Positions 40,380 through 49,966 are shown, counted from the stretch's first letter. The stretch is DNA of 64,000 nucleotides from Oleiharenicola sp. (GCA_025363455.1 JANYDW010000042.1:1-64000), one strand, 5' to 3'. Numbers and translations: made by a program. The notes: generated by a model from the sequence alone, not told the origin.

Positions 40380-42212
40380 ATGCCCGCCATCCGCATCCTC
40401 TCCGACCGGGTTGCCAACCAGATCGCCGCCGGCGAGGTGATTGAGCGTCCCGCGGCGGTCGTGAAGGAATTGGTGGAGAATTCCCTCGATGCCGGGGCGA
40501 CCCGCATCGAGGTCGAATTCAGTCACGGGGGCCGCAGCTTGATCCGCGTAGAGGACAATGGTTGCGGCATGTCCAAGGACGACGCCCTGATGTCGCTTGA
40601 GCGGCACGCCACCAGCAAGCTGGTGGAGACGGCCGATCTCGACCAGTTGGGCACCTTTGGCTTTCGCGGCGAGGCCGTGCCGTCCATCGCCAGTGTCTCG
40701 CGTTTCGAGCTGCGGACGCGCCCGATCGAGGCCTCAGCGGGCATCGAGGTCCTCATCAACGGCGGCAAGCTCATGCATGTGCGCGAGTGCGGCCTGGCCC
40801 CGGGCACGCGGGTCACGGTTTCCCACCTGTTCAACTCGGTGCCGGCCCGCCGTAAGTTCCTGAAAAGCGATGCCACCGAATCGGCGCACATCATCCAGAC
40901 CGTGCGGCTCTACGCCTTGGCCTGTCCGCAGACGGGTTTCACCCTGATCGAGGACGGTCGCGTGTTGTTCCAATCACCCATTTGTGTGACTCTGGGTGAG
41001 CGGGTGGCGGAAATCCTCGGGAGGCAGCTGACGGCCGACCTGCTGCCCCTCGAGAGTGCGGACGGCGGCCTCAAGCTCAGTGGGCTGATCGGTAAACCCG
41101 GGGTCAACCGCGCCACGCGGCACGAGATGCTGATGTTCGTCAATCGCCGCCCGGTGGACAGCCGCACGTTGAATTATGCGTTGATCGAATCCTATGCGAC
41201 TTCGCTGGCCAAGGGCCGCTACCCGGTCGCAGTGCTGTTCCTCGACCTTGATCCCGCCGAGGTGGACGTGAACGTTCATCCGGCAAAGCGCGAGGTGCGC
41301 TTCCGCAGCGAAGGAATGGTGCGGGGCTTTGTCATCCGGGCGGTGTTGCAATGTTTGCGGGAACACGCGACGCCTGCAGCCAGCGGGCAGGCGGCGACCA
41401 CGGCGGCCGACCATCTGCCCGGCGATCCGGTGGCCACGCTAGGTAGGGCGGCGAGTCCCTTCGCCGCCGCGGCGCGGACGGAGTCTGCGCCCTACCAGTC
41501 GACTCCCGGCGTGATGGCGCAGCCTTTCCGGTCGTTTGCCCCCCTGCCACCGCCGGTCAAACCGTTCCGCCCGCCTTTTCCGATGTCCGCCCCGCCCTTT
41601 GAGAGCGTCAAGCGCAGTATAGAAAACCCTGCCACGCTCATGGGCTGGCGTTACCTCGACACGGCGCATGGCGACTACGCTCTTTTCGAGGCCCCAGGCG
41701 GCGTGGTGGTGTTGGACCGTCGGGCGGCGCATGAACGCGTGTGGTTTGAGCGCCTGCAGGCGCAGTTCGCCATCGGCGAGGTGGCGAGCCAGCGGCTGCT
41801 CTTCGCCGTGCCGGTGGAACTGGATGCCATCGCCAGCGCGCTGTTGATGGATCGACTGCCATTCCTGCACCGCCACGGTCTCGAGGTGGGGGAATTCGGG
41901 CGAAATTTCTTCCGCATCGAGGCGGTACCCGTGTGGCTCGAGCCCACGGATGCTGAGGGCTTCCTGCGGGACATCATCGGGCTGATGCGCGAGGGCCGCA
42001 TCGACGGCAAGCGGGGTGACCTCTCCCGCGATGAACTGGCGCGACTGGCGGCGCAAAAGGCCGTCCGCCTGCCCGACAGCCTGGCGGAAGGGGAGGCCCT
42101 CGCCTTGGTGGCCCAACTGTTTGCCTGCGCCCAGCCGCACACCAGCCCGGCCGGCCGGCCGACGCATTTCGAGATCAGCAAGGGCGAGTTGGCGAGGCGG
42201 TTTCAGCGATAA
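40380..42212 (+). CDS. mutL: DNA mismatch repair protein MutL
   Basis: MutL couples mismatch recognition to downstream repair. The 610-residue product has the GHKL ATPase motifs NQIAAGEVIERPAAVVKEL, EDNGCGM, LGTFGFRGEAV and LAPGTRVTVSHLFNSVPARR, a linker (about 340-415), and a C-terminal dimerisation domain. Residues 355-372 of the linker are encoded by a family B palindrome, with no frame disruption. The nuclease motifs are degraded: DQHAxxExxxxE reads DRRAAHERVWFE (446-457), and CPHGRP reads TSPAGRP. It therefore looks like a MutL without endonuclease activity. Confidence 0.95.
   Translation: MPAIRILSDRVANQIAAGEVIERPAAVVKELVENSLDAGATRIEVEFSHGGRSLIRVEDNGCGMSKDDALMSLERHATSKLVETADLDQLGTFGFRGEAVPSIASVSRFELRTRPIEASAGIEVLINGGKLMHVRECGLAPGTRVTVSHLFNSVPARRKFLKSDATESAHIIQTVRLYALACPQTGFTLIEDGRVLFQSPICVTLGERVAEILGRQLTADLLPLESADGGLKLSGLIGKPGVNRATRHEMLMFVNRRPVDSRTLNYALIESYATSLAKGRYPVAVLFLDLDPAEVDVNVHPAKREVRFRSEGMVRGFVIRAVLQCLREHATPAASGQAATTAADHLPGDPVATLGRAASPFAAAARTESAPYQSTPGVMAQPFRSFAPLPPPVKPFRPPFPMSAPPFESVKRSIENPATLMGWRYLDTAHGDYALFEAPGGVVVLDRRAAHERVWFERLQAQFAIGEVASQRLLFAVPVELDAIASALLMDRLPFLHRHGLEVGEFGRNFFRIEAVPVWLEPTDAEGFLRDIIGLMREGRIDGKRGDLSRDELARLAAQKAVRLPDSLAEGEALALVAQLFACAQPHTSPAGRPTHFEISKGELARRFQR
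41442..41496 (+). repeat. Family B 55-bp palindrome inside mutL
   Basis: GGTAGGGCGGCGAGTCCC...GCGCCCTACC lies wholly within mutL, starting on a codon boundary (codon 355). It encodes G-R-A-A-S-P-F-A-A-A-A-R-T-E-S-A-P-Y and has no stop in this frame. It matches the intergenic copies at 17609-17663 and 27891-27946. Confidence 0.93.
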
Positions 42213-42239
42213 GGCGGGGAAAATCGAGACCGTCCTGGA

Positions 42240-42307
42240 ATGTACGGGCTTTGTGCCCGACACCAAACGGATACCGCTGTCGTGTCGGGGATAAACCCCG
42301 ACCTACA
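42240..42307. repeat. Family E palindrome, copy 2
   Basis: TGTACGGGCTTTGTGCCCGA on the left and TCGGGGATAAACCCCGACCT on the right are complements. It lies between mutL and glgP. Confidence 0.85.
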
Positions 42308-42386
42308 ATAAGTCACCCGTTGTGACCCAACGCCCCAGTCCCGCCTTGCCTGCGTCGTTGGCACGCCTTGTGATACCAATCCGCCC

Positions 42387-44870
42387 ATGTCTGCCACCAA
42401 AGCCGCCAAGAAAGCCAGTCCCGTCGCCAAAGACTCCCCCGAGGAGAAGCTGCGCTCCCTCATCAAACGCCACCTGATCTCGACGCTGGCGCGTCATGAG
42501 GGCTCGGCCACGCCCCGCGACTGGTGGGTCGCCACCGCCCTGGCCGTGCGGGATACCATCCACGAGCGCATGATCGCGACCCAGGCGGTGCACAACGCCC
42601 AGAACGTCCGGCGCATCTACTATTTCTCCCTCGAGTATCTCATGGGCCGCCTGTTCGGCAACAACCTGCTCGCCACCGGCCTGCTCGACACCGCCCGCAG
42701 CGCGCTGGAGTCGCTCGGCCAGGATTTCGAGAAGATCCGCGAGGCGGAGGGCGACATGGGCCTGGGCAATGGTGGCCTTGGCCGGCTGGCCGCTTGCTTC
42801 CTGGATTCTCTCGCGACGCTTGATTACCCCGCGTTGGGCTATGGCATCTACTACGAGTTCGGCCTGTTCCGCCAGGCGTTCACCCACGGCAACCAGATTG
42901 AGCATCCCGACAACTGGATGATCTTCGGCAGCCCCTGGGAGGTCGTGCGCCCGGAATACACCCAGGAGATCCGCTACTTCGGCCGGGTGGAAAACGTGTT
43001 CGACGATCGGGGTAACTACCGCCCGCGCTGGGTGGACACCAAGACCATCATCGGGGTGCCGCACGACATTCCCACCGCCGGTTTCGGCACCGGCACGGTC
43101 AACCTGCTCCGCCTCTGGGCCTCAAAGTCCTCCGAGGACTTCGATCTGGCTGCTTTCAACCGCGGCGGCTATGTCGAGGCCGTCCGGGAAAAAGCGATCG
43201 GCGAGACCGTCTCGAAGGTGCTTTACCCGAACGACAAGACGGAGAACGGCAAGGAACTGCGTCTCATGCAGCAGTATTTTTTCGTCGCTTGCTCGCTGCG
43301 CGACATCATCCGACGCCACCTGCGCAATCCGGCCAATTCCTGGGGTAATTTCTCCGCCAAGGTCGCGGTGCAGCTTAACGACACCCACCCCGCCATCGCG
43401 ATCGTCGAGCTGATGCGCATCCTGCTCGACGAGGAGAACATGGAGTGGGACGCCGCCTGGGCCATTGTCAGCCGGACTTTCGCCTACACCAACCACACCC
43501 TGCTGCCCGAGGCGCTGGAAAAGTGGAGCGTCGGACTCTTCGAGAAGGTGCTGCCGCGCCACCTCCAGATCATTTATGGGATCAACGAACGGCTCATGCA
43601 GCTCGTCGAGACCAAGTGGCCCGGCGACAACGGCAAGAAGGCCGTTTGCTCCCTCATCGAGGAGAACGGCCACAAGCAGGTGCGCATGGCCAACCTTTCC
43701 GTCGCCGGCTCCCACGCCGTCAACGGCGTGGCCGCGCTGCACACCGCCTTGCTGAAGCAAAATCTTTTCCCCGAGTTCGACGCGCTTTACCCGGGCAAAT
43801 TCCAGAACAAGACCAACGGCATCACGCCCCGTCGCTGGTTGCTCAAGGCGAACCCGCGCCTATCGGACCTCATTACCCAGCGCCTTGGCAGCGAAGCGTG
43901 GGTGCGCGACCTTGACTTGCTGCGCGGGCTCGAAAAGGCCGCCAAAGACGCCGCGTTCCAGAAGGAATTCATGGCAATCAAGCGGGCCAACAAGGTGGAC
44001 CTCGCCGCCGTCATCAAGACTGAGTGCGGGGTCGACGTCTCGCCCGACGCGCTCTTCGACGTGCAGATCAAGCGCCTGCATGAATACAAACGCCAGCACC
44101 TGAACCTGCTCCACATCCTCGCGCTCTACCGCCGGCTGGTGCAGAACCCCGGGCTCGATATCGTGCCCCGCGTCTTCGTCTTCGGCGCCAAGGCCGCCCC
44201 GGGCTACGACCTCGCCAAGAACATTATCAGGGCGATCAACGTCATTGGGGCGCACATCAATGCCGACACGCGCATCGGCGGGAAGCTGAAGGTCGCCTTT
44301 CTGCCCAACTACCGCGTGTCGCTTGCCGAAAAGATCATTCCCGCCGCCGACCTTTCCGAACAGATCTCGACAGCCGGCAAGGAGGCTTCGGGCACGGGCA
44401 ACATGAAGCTCTCCCTCAACGGCGCGCTGACCATCGGCACGCTCGACGGGGCCAACGTCGAGATCGGGGAGGAGGTGGGCGAGGAAAACATTTTCATCTT
44501 CGGCCTGACCGTCGAGGAGGTCGCCGCGCTCTGGGCCAAGGGCTACAACCCGTGGGACCGCTACCACGCCGACGAAGAGCTGCGGGCCGTCATCGACTGG
44601 CTGGGCAGCGATTACTTCACCCCCGGCGAGTCGGGCGCGTTCGGCGCGGTGCACCACAGCTTGCTGGCGGGCGGCGATCCCTACCTGTTGCTGGCGGATT
44701 TCCGGAGCTATTGCGACGCCCATGCCCGCGTGGACGCGGCGTACCGCGACCCGAAGCAATGGGCGAAGATGGCGATCCTGAATACCGCGCGCATGGGCAA
44801 GTTCTCCAGCGACCGCACCATCCGCGAATACGCCCGCGACATCTGGAAGCTCAAACCCTTGAAGGTGTGA
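42387..44870 (+). CDS. glgP: Glycogen/starch phosphorylase
   Basis: The enzyme removes glucose 1-phosphate units from glycogen using phosphate and pyridoxal phosphate. The 827-residue product has [16 protein letters not shown] early, [19 protein letters not shown], and the PLP-lysine region [19 protein letters not shown] followed by [19 protein letters not shown] is also present. Length fits the standard family. Other glycogen genes are not in the window, so the operon context is uninformative. Confidence 0.97.
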   Translation: MSATKAAKKASPVAKDSPEEKLRSLIKRHLISTLARHEGSATPRDWWVATALAVRDTIHERMIATQAVHNAQNVRRIYYFSLEYLMGRLFGNNLLATGLLDTARSALESLGQDFEKIREAEGDMGLGNGGLGRLAACFLDSLATLDYPALGYGIYYEFGLFRQAFTHGNQIEHPDNWMIFGSPWEVVRPEYTQEIRYFGRVENVFDDRGNYRPRWVDTKTIIGVPHDIPTAGFGTGTVNLLRLWASKSSEDFDLAAFNRGGYVEAVREKAIGETVSKVLYPNDKTENGKELRLMQQYFFVACSLRDIIRRHLRNPANSWGNFSAKVAVQLNDTHPAIAIVELMRILLDEENMEWDAAWAIVSRTFAYTNHTLLPEALEKWSVGLFEKVLPRHLQIIYGINERLMQLVETKWPGDNGKKAVCSLIEENGHKQVRMANLSVAGSHAVNGVAALHTALLKQNLFPEFDALYPGKFQNKTNGITPRRWLLKANPRLSDLITQRLGSEAWVRDLDLLRGLEKAAKDAAFQKEFMAIKRANKVDLAAVIKTECGVDVSPDALFDVQIKRLHEYKRQHLNLLHILALYRRLVQNPGLDIVPRVFVFGAKAAPGYDLAKNIIRAINVIGAHINADTRIGGKLKVAFLPNYRVSLAEKIIPAADLSEQISTAGKEASGTGNMKLSLNGALTIGTLDGANVEIGEEVGEENIFIFGLTVEEVAALWAKGYNPWDRYHADEELRAVIDWLGSDYFTPGESGAFGAVHHSLLAGGDPYLLLADFRSYCDAHARVDAAYRDPKQWAKMAILNTARMGKFSSDRTIREYARDIWKLKPLKV

Positions 44871-44897
44871 GCGGTTGAGGTGCGCTTGTTTCTCGGA

Positions 44898-44972
44898 ATG
44901 CAGGAGGGGCTTTGCGCCCCGATTCTCTGGGCGGGGATATCAATCTATCGGGGCGTAAAGCCACTCCTACAG
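44898..44972. repeat. Family C palindrome, copy 3
   Basis: CAGGAGGGGCTTTGCGCCCC and GGGGCGTAAAGCCACTCCTA are the arms; the interior differs from the other copies. Confidence 0.85.
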
Positions 44973-45005
44973 CTTTTGCACACACGCCTCGCTCATAGCG
45001 GACGT

Positions 45006-45043
45006 GGGCACACCGCTAGCCCGGCCTACAGACGGCGGCTACG
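45006..45043. repeat. Partial family L repeat at the end of the TMEM175-like gene
   Basis: CACACCGCTAG...AGACGGCGGCTAC matches one end of family L (GACGGCGGCTGCTAC at 48281). The terminal GTAG on the minus strand gives the TAG stop (45041-45039) of the TMEM175-like gene. Confidence 0.5.
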
Positions 45044-45785
45044 AAGTTGCCTTGCCCGCTCCCGCCTTGACCAGGCGCGCGACCTGACGTCCGTGCCACA
45101 TGCCATTGAGCGTCAGGATGGGCCCGAGCACCATGTAGACGAAGCCCGGCAGTCCGCTAGACGAGGTGACGTGGGCCAGGATGATGGACAGGATGCAGAC
45201 CGCGATGTTAATGGCGAAGTTGATCAAGGGTTCCCGGGTTTGCACCACCTCCGCCGGTGTGAGGTTCAGCACGTGCCGCAACCGCAGGGCGTGGGCATAG
45301 AGCAGGCCATAAAGCGTCCAGATACCGATGAAACCCAAGCCATAGATCGTGTAGACCTGGCGCAGCTGTTCCATGCTCTCGATGCGGGATGCGTGGGTAT
45401 TGCCGAAGACCAGAATGGCGCCGAAAAGAAACTTCAGCGGATAGACGGAGAAAAGCACGAGCAGCATGATTGCGATGTTGACGAAGCGGGTGAACGAATC
45501 CTCGAGCCCATACCGCCGGAAGAAGCGGTAGTGCGCGTTCCAGAAGATCATTAAGAGGAGGAAGCAGGCCGTGAAAGCCGGGAAGCCGCGGACCACATCC
45601 ATCAGGCCCTCGAAGGTGCGCGGCACTTCCACGGCCACGATCAGTAGCGTGACGGCGAAGCCGAAGACGGTGTCGGCGAGGCCTTCCAGCCGGGAGACCT
45701 CCTTGCCGCGCCAGTGGAAGTGCTCCTCGGATCGCCGACCGGGCAGTTTTTCGCGCCAGGAAGTGTCGGATGGGTTGTCGGCCAT
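45039..45785 (-). CDS. TMEM175-like potassium channel family protein
   Basis: The bacterial TMEM175 family (DUF1211) forms tetrameric K+ leak channels. The 248-residue product has the first-segment filter region SRLEGLADTVFGFAVTLLIVAV (R, D, F pattern) and about six hydrophobic segments (for example FPAFTACFLLLMIFWNAHYR and FVNIAIMLLVLFSVYPL). The ATG at 45785 (MADNPSDTSW) is chosen. Some bacterial copies have six segments in a single repeat. The stop is the TAG of a repeat end. Confidence 0.78.
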   Translation of the reverse strand: MADNPSDTSWREKLPGRRSEEHFHWRGKEVSRLEGLADTVFGFAVTLLIVAVEVPRTFEGLMDVVRGFPAFTACFLLLMIFWNAHYRFFRRYGLEDSFTRFVNIAIMLLVLFSVYPLKFLFGAILVFGNTHASRIESMEQLRQVYTIYGLGFIGIWTLYGLLYAHALRLRHVLNLTPAEVVQTREPLINFAINIAVCILSIILAHVTSSSGLPGFVYMVLGPILTLNGMWHGRQVARLVKAGAGKATS

Positions 45786-45861
45786 GCACCAAGCTAGGCG
45801 GAAAGAGGGGCGGTGCGCTAGCGTTTTTCGGCAGCCGGGGTGGGCCGGGATAGTGTTGTGG

Positions 45862-45917
45862 CAGGACGGGGCGGCCCGCCCCGCCGCGCGGCGCACCGGG
45901 CCGGTGCGCCCTACCTC
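45862..45917. repeat. Family B-like double hairpin
   Basis: CGGGGCGGCCCGCCCCG and GCGCACCGGGCCGGTGCGC are adjacent hairpins that end in CCCTACC, the family B outer arm. It separates divergent genes. Confidence 0.55.
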
Positions 45918-45975
45918 CGGATTCGTGTCGCTTCGGGTCCATTCGTGGTTGAAATGTGCCGCCATCGGTCAACCC

Positions 45976-47433
45976 ATGAGTCCCGCTCTCCGACGAAAAC
46001 GCCCGCTTCTGATCGTCGTCGCGTTGGCCGCTGTAGTCGTCGGCATTCTTCTGCTTCGCCCTTGGCTCGGCGGCTATGCCATGCGCACCGTCCTGCGGAT
46101 GGCGGGCGCCACCGAGATCAGGTTTCATCTTGTGGCCGCGGCGCCTTCCCGGCTCGTCGTAGAGGACCTCGAGTTCCGCATCAAATCACAGGTCTTCGCG
46201 GCCCGCCGGCTCACGCTCGACCGGCCGCGATGGTGGCGATTCTCGCTCGGCAAGGTGCAGGTGGAGGGCGCCCGGGCGGCCCTGACGGTCGACGGCTCCG
46301 ATACCAACCCCTGGTTGTGGACGACGTTTGAGGGGACGGCGGCCCCCGCCGAGCCGGCGGGACTTCCGGTGGAGTCACTGGTGTTGGACGGGGAGGTGAC
46401 CGTCCGGGCCGCGCTGCAGCCTGACCAGCGGCTCACGGTGAAGCTGGCCGGCGCGCCCAAGGGCAAATCTGACTGGGTCGGGAGCCTGGTGATTGACGGG
46501 CCCGGATTCAAACTAACCGGGGGTGGCACGCTGCTCGGCTGGGGCACGGAACTGGATTTCCAAGTGAACAGTGCTGAGCTCGACTTGAAAACCTGGCAGG
46601 GATTCATCCAACGCAACGTGCTATTGCCGGACGGACCATGGGATATGGGTGGACGGATCACCGGCGTCGCCGAGGGTCACGTCACAGCCCGGCGTTTCGC
46701 GGCCACGGCGAGAGTCAGCCTACGGGACGGTCGGATGCGGGCCCGCACGCTGGACATCGCGGCCACTGGTGTTGAGGCGGACCTGGAGTTTTCGGATCTC
46801 TGGAAACTTCGCACCAAGTCCGGGGTGCTGCGCGTGCAGGATTTGCGCGTGGGCCGGCTGCCGCTGCAGGACGTGAAGGCGGACATCGGCCTCTGGGGCG
46901 ATCAGACCCTCACGGTGGCCGGCGTGACGTTCAGCGCGCTCGGCGCCCGGGTCACTGCGGCCCCTTTCAAGTATTTCATGAGCCAGCGGGAGGTGGCAAC
47001 GACCCTGCAGGTGGACGGTCTCGATCTCGCCCGACTGCTGGATCTGGCACCGGAGATGACAGTGGGAATTTCCGGTCACGTGGACGGCTCCCTGGCCGTG
47101 CGCATCCAAGATACCGGCGTGCGCGTCGAACAGGGCTACCTGGTACTCCAGCCGGGAGTGGCGGCTAAATTGGAATGCAGCCCAAACGCGCTGGTGCGCT
47201 CGGGTGCGACAATGTCGGAAGTCAGCCTGGCTGTCCTCAAGTCGGCCGGTACCAAAACGGTGCGGCTACGGCTCGGGGAACTCCGACTCGATATCCGCCC
47301 GCCCGGTCTCCCGCTGGGTTGTTCGGCGCGGGTGCAGGTGGCGGGCGAAACGCCGGAGGGCCCGGTGGCGTTTGACCTCAATGTCAACGGGAGCATCGAA
47401 AAATACCTCGATATTCTCACCGTGCAGCGGTGA
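45976..47433 (+). CDS. YdbH/AsmA-like protein
   Basis: The 485-residue product has one N-terminal membrane anchor (LLIVVALAAVVVGILLL) and then a long beta-rich body with repeated LxVxDLxxGxLP-type strands (VLRVQDLRVGRLPLQDVKAD, GEVTVRAALQPDQ). This is the architecture of the YdbH/AsmA-like lipid-transport bridges between inner and outer membranes. The C-terminal part (GLPLGCSARVQVAGETPEG) fits the YdbH end domain. YnbE and YdbL are not adjacent. ATG at 45976 (MSPALRRKRP) is chosen over the longer open extension. Confidence 0.68.
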   Translation: MSPALRRKRPLLIVVALAAVVVGILLLRPWLGGYAMRTVLRMAGATEIRFHLVAAAPSRLVVEDLEFRIKSQVFAARRLTLDRPRWWRFSLGKVQVEGARAALTVDGSDTNPWLWTTFEGTAAPAEPAGLPVESLVLDGEVTVRAALQPDQRLTVKLAGAPKGKSDWVGSLVIDGPGFKLTGGGTLLGWGTELDFQVNSAELDLKTWQGFIQRNVLLPDGPWDMGGRITGVAEGHVTARRFAATARVSLRDGRMRARTLDIAATGVEADLEFSDLWKLRTKSGVLRVQDLRVGRLPLQDVKADIGLWGDQTLTVAGVTFSALGARVTAAPFKYFMSQREVATTLQVDGLDLARLLDLAPEMTVGISGHVDGSLAVRIQDTGVRVEQGYLVLQPGVAAKLECSPNALVRSGATMSEVSLAVLKSAGTKTVRLRLGELRLDIRPPGLPLGCSARVQVAGETPEGPVAFDLNVNGSIEKYLDILTVQR

Positions 47434-47455
47434 GGGACGAAGAAGAGTTGCCTTG

Positions 47456-47532
47456 AGGTGGAACCCGGCCTCCCGACGGGTTTCTTGTTCAGGTATATTC
47501 GAAGAGCCCGTCCAGAGGCCGGGCTCCACCTC
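47456..47532. repeat. Family F palindrome, copy 2
   Basis: AGGTGGAACCCGGCCTCCCG pairs with GTCCAGAGGCCGGGCTCCAC. It starts 22 bp after the YdbH-like gene. Confidence 0.85.
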
Positions 47533-47541
47533 ATGCCGGCA

Positions 47542-47577
47542 CAAAAAAACCGGCGACCGGATGCCCGGCGGCCGGTT
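47542..47577 (-). terminator. Terminator after the exported hypothetical gene
   Basis: Minus strand: ACCGGC...GCCGGT hairpin with the loop side CGCCGGGCATCCGGTC, followed by TTTTTTTG. Confidence 0.65.
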
Positions 47578-47599
47578 TCGACCCGGAACCTGGGATGCG

Positions 47600-48001
47600 T
47601 TAAAGCTTGAAGGGGACCTTCACCTCGAGCGTGGCATAGCCGGCGGCGCTGACGAGAACCCGGTCGTCTGCGGCCAGACCGGTGACGGTCATGACCTTGC
47701 CGGCCTCGACCGACTTCTCGGGCAGGGCGCGGGCCTTGTCCACGGAATGGTTCACAACGGCCAGAAGCACCTTGCCGCTGAGCTTCAGCGTATCCTTCGA
47801 GTCGTTTTTCAGGTGGAGGACGAACGGGGTGCCCTCGGTGCTGGCCACTTTCTCGAAGGTGGCAGTCAGCGGCAGGAGCTTGCTATCGGCGGCCTGCAGG
47901 ACAGGAACGGACACCAGTGAGAGGGCAAAGGCACAGGCCAGGCCCAGCAGGGCATGGCGACGCGTTGAGGAGCGGACGGGAAGGATAGGGGAGTTAATCA
48001 T
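47600..48001 (-). CDS. Exported hypothetical protein
   Basis: The 133-residue product has a signal peptide (residues about 16-38, ALLGLACAFALSLVSVPVLQ with Ala cleavage) and a beta-rich body (LHLKNDSKDTLKLSGKVLL, VTGLAADDRVLVSAAGYATL) resembling a small immunoglobulin-like or accessory domain. I cannot name the family. It is likely periplasmic. The ATG at 48001 is preferred; the frame is open much further, but that lies in repeat DNA. Confidence 0.7.
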   Translation of the reverse strand: MINSPILPVRSSTRRHALLGLACAFALSLVSVPVLQAADSKLLPLTATFEKVASTEGTPFVLHLKNDSKDTLKLSGKVLLAVVNHSVDKARALPEKSVEAGKVMTVTGLAADDRVLVSAAGYATLEVKVPFKL

Positions 48002-48105
48002 GGGGGAAGGAAACCTTGGAGTTCGGTTGGAAGCTGGCAAATTGGCCGGTCGATGACAAGCCTCGTCACTGCGCGGATCTTGCCCGGACTCGGCGAGGGG
48101 TGGGT

Positions 48106-48281
48106 GTAGCAGCCGTGCTGTGTACCAGTTACCAATTGCTTTGAGTCTTGGTAGGGCTGCTGCTTGTCGGCAGGCCTCGGCCCGGCGATCCCGCGGCCGC
48201 GGGACCGGCCCTACAGTCCCAAACCGCTGCGTGATTGGTATGACACCGCTGGCCAGCTGTCTGACGGCGGCTGCTACGGTT
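48106..48281. repeat. Nested palindromes, family L with family K inside
   Basis: The outer arms GTAGCAGCCG (48106) and CGGCTGCTAC (48281) also pair inner blocks CAGTTACCAAT/ATTGGTATGACACC. A complete family K element (48150-48214, GTAGGGCTGCTGCTTGTCGG to CGGCCCTAC) lies inside. It fills most of the 395-bp gap with no gene. Confidence 0.75.
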
Positions 48282-48396
48282 CCTTCACTTCTTTTGGTAT
48301 CCTTCTGCTGGGATGCAGGTGGACCATGAACGGATCGCAACAGCCCACGACGCTGCCCCGCGAATCTGGCGCGCCGGACCGGGTTGGCGACCCCGG

Positions 48397-49785
48397 CTAC
48401 AGCTGCTCCGCGATTTCCTCCAGCGGATACGTGATGATCTCCGCTAGCGTCGGGTGATACCACGGGGCGCGGAGCATGTCGCGCACGGTGGCGTGCATCG
48501 CGAGCGGGGTCGAAAAGCAATGGATCAGCTCGCCGGCATCCTTGCCGACGATCTCGGCCCCGAGGATCCGGCCGCGCTTGGGATCGGCCAGCACCTTCAC
48601 GTAGCCGTAGTGGGCCTCCATCAATATCGATTTGCCGTGATCGTTGAACGGGTAGGTGGCGCGGAGGTATTTCACGCCGCGTTCCTCCAGATCACTCTCG
48701 AGCGCGCCGATCGTGGCGAGCTGCGGGTCGGTGAAGACGACATTGAGCAACAGCGACAAATCGACGGGTTTCAACTGCTTGACCTTGGCGGCGTGCCGGG
48801 CGGCGAGTTCGCCCTGGGCGATGGCGAGATGGACAATCTCATGCGGGCCTGAGCAGTCACCCGCGGCGTAGATGTGGGGTGCGCTGGTCTGCTGCCAGCG
48901 GTTGATGATGACCTGGCCGTTGGCGCGGGTGTTGACGCCGGCGAGCGGGAGACCGAGGCCCGCGGTGGCGGGTTCGCGGCCGAGCGCATTGAACAGATGC
49001 GCGGCGCGGCGCGTAACCTTCCGGCCGTCGTGGATGAAGGTGACAGCCACGCCGCCGCGTTGCCGCCGGATTGACTCGAGCCTGGTGTCGGTGAAGAGCT
49101 CGATGCCCTCGTCGACGAAGGCCTGCTGCACCACGGTTGAGGCTTCCGCGGAGTGATCCCGAAGGATGTTTGGGCTGCGCTGGATGAGGATGACCTTGCT
49201 GCCGATGCGACGGAGGAACTGGGCCAGCTCACAGGCCACAATGCCGCCACCGAGCACGACCACGCTCTCCGGCACGAAGTCGAGGTCGAGCACCTCGTCG
49301 CTCGTCCAAGCCGGCGTCTCGCGCAGGCCCGGCACGGCCGGGACGCTGACCTTCGAGCCGGTCCCGATAAGGAAATATTTTCCGCGCAAGATCTTCCCGT
49401 TGGACAGCTCGAGTGTGTGCGGATCGCTGAAGCGGCCTTGGGCGCGAATGAGGTCGAACTTGCCGCCGGCGAGCGCCTTCACGCGGTACCTAGCGAAGTC
49501 GGCGATGAGGCGTTTCTTTCGGGCCTGGACGGCCTGCATGTCCGCCCGGGCACCGGTTACGCTGAGGCCGAAGCGGTCAGCGTGTTGCGCGTGGTGGAGC
49601 ACCTCGGCGGCGCACAGCAAGGTCTTGGAGGGCATGCAGCCCTTTAGGATGCAGAGGCCACCGAGCTGCTTCGCCCCGTCGACGACGGCGACCCTGAGCC
49701 CGAGCCCGGCCGCGACGCGGGCGGCGTTGAAGCCGGCGCTGCCGGCACCAATGCAGATGAAGTCGTATTGTTTTGGTTTAGCCAC
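48397..49785 (-). CDS. Class I pyridine nucleotide-disulfide oxidoreductase
   Basis: This flavoenzyme family includes mercuric reductase, lipoamide dehydrogenase and glutathione reductase. The product of about 462 residues has FICIGAGSAGFNAARVA (FAD fingerprint), GGLCILKGCMPSKTLL (the redox Cys pair), VVVLGGGIVACELAQF (NAD(P) fingerprint), HIYAAGDCSG, and the C-terminal HPTLAEI with the catalytic His. There is no extra metal-binding domain, so mercuric reductase is unlikely. I choose the GTG at 49785. The stop TAG lies at the end of a GTAGCCGG repeat word. Confidence 0.87.
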   Translation of the reverse strand: MAKPKQYDFICIGAGSAGFNAARVAAGLGLRVAVVDGAKQLGGLCILKGCMPSKTLLCAAEVLHHAQHADRFGLSVTGARADMQAVQARKKRLIADFARYRVKALAGGKFDLIRAQGRFSDPHTLELSNGKILRGKYFLIGTGSKVSVPAVPGLRETPAWTSDEVLDLDFVPESVVVLGGGIVACELAQFLRRIGSKVILIQRSPNILRDHSAEASTVVQQAFVDEGIELFTDTRLESIRRQRGGVAVTFIHDGRKVTRRAAHLFNALGREPATAGLGLPLAGVNTRANGQVIINRWQQTSAPHIYAAGDCSGPHEIVHLAIAQGELAARHAAKVKQLKPVDLSLLLNVVFTDPQLATIGALESDLEERGVKYLRATYPFNDHGKSILMEAHYGYVKVLADPKRGRILGAEIVGKDAGELIHCFSTPLAMHATVRDMLRAPWYHPTLAEIITYPLEEIAEQL

Positions 49786-49966
49786 GGATAACACAGATGG
49801 GCACGGATGGAGAAATCACAAATACCGCGAAAACACAGAAAGCGGGTTGACCACTAATGGACACTCATTGGCCACTAATCCGGATGGAGAAGTATTGGGT
49901 CACATGCTTTATTTGTGATCCCTTAGTGTGGCTTGGTGGTTTAATACTCCGGGGCCCAAATTCACG

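Noticed and set aside
38897..40444. A 515-codon open frame in another phase of the MFS gene
   Set aside because: It is longer, but it encodes Arg/Gly/Ala-rich sequence without membrane segments, while the phase starting at 38949 has regular hydrophobic helices.
48002..48396. Structured non-coding RNA between the exported protein and the disulfide reductase
   Set aside because: All strong pairing in the gap is explained by nested repeat families; no promoter or terminator of an RNA gene is visible.
48397..49785. Mercuric reductase
   Set aside because: The active-site core fits, but the N-terminal HMA domain and C-terminal vicinal cysteines are absent, and no mer genes are near.
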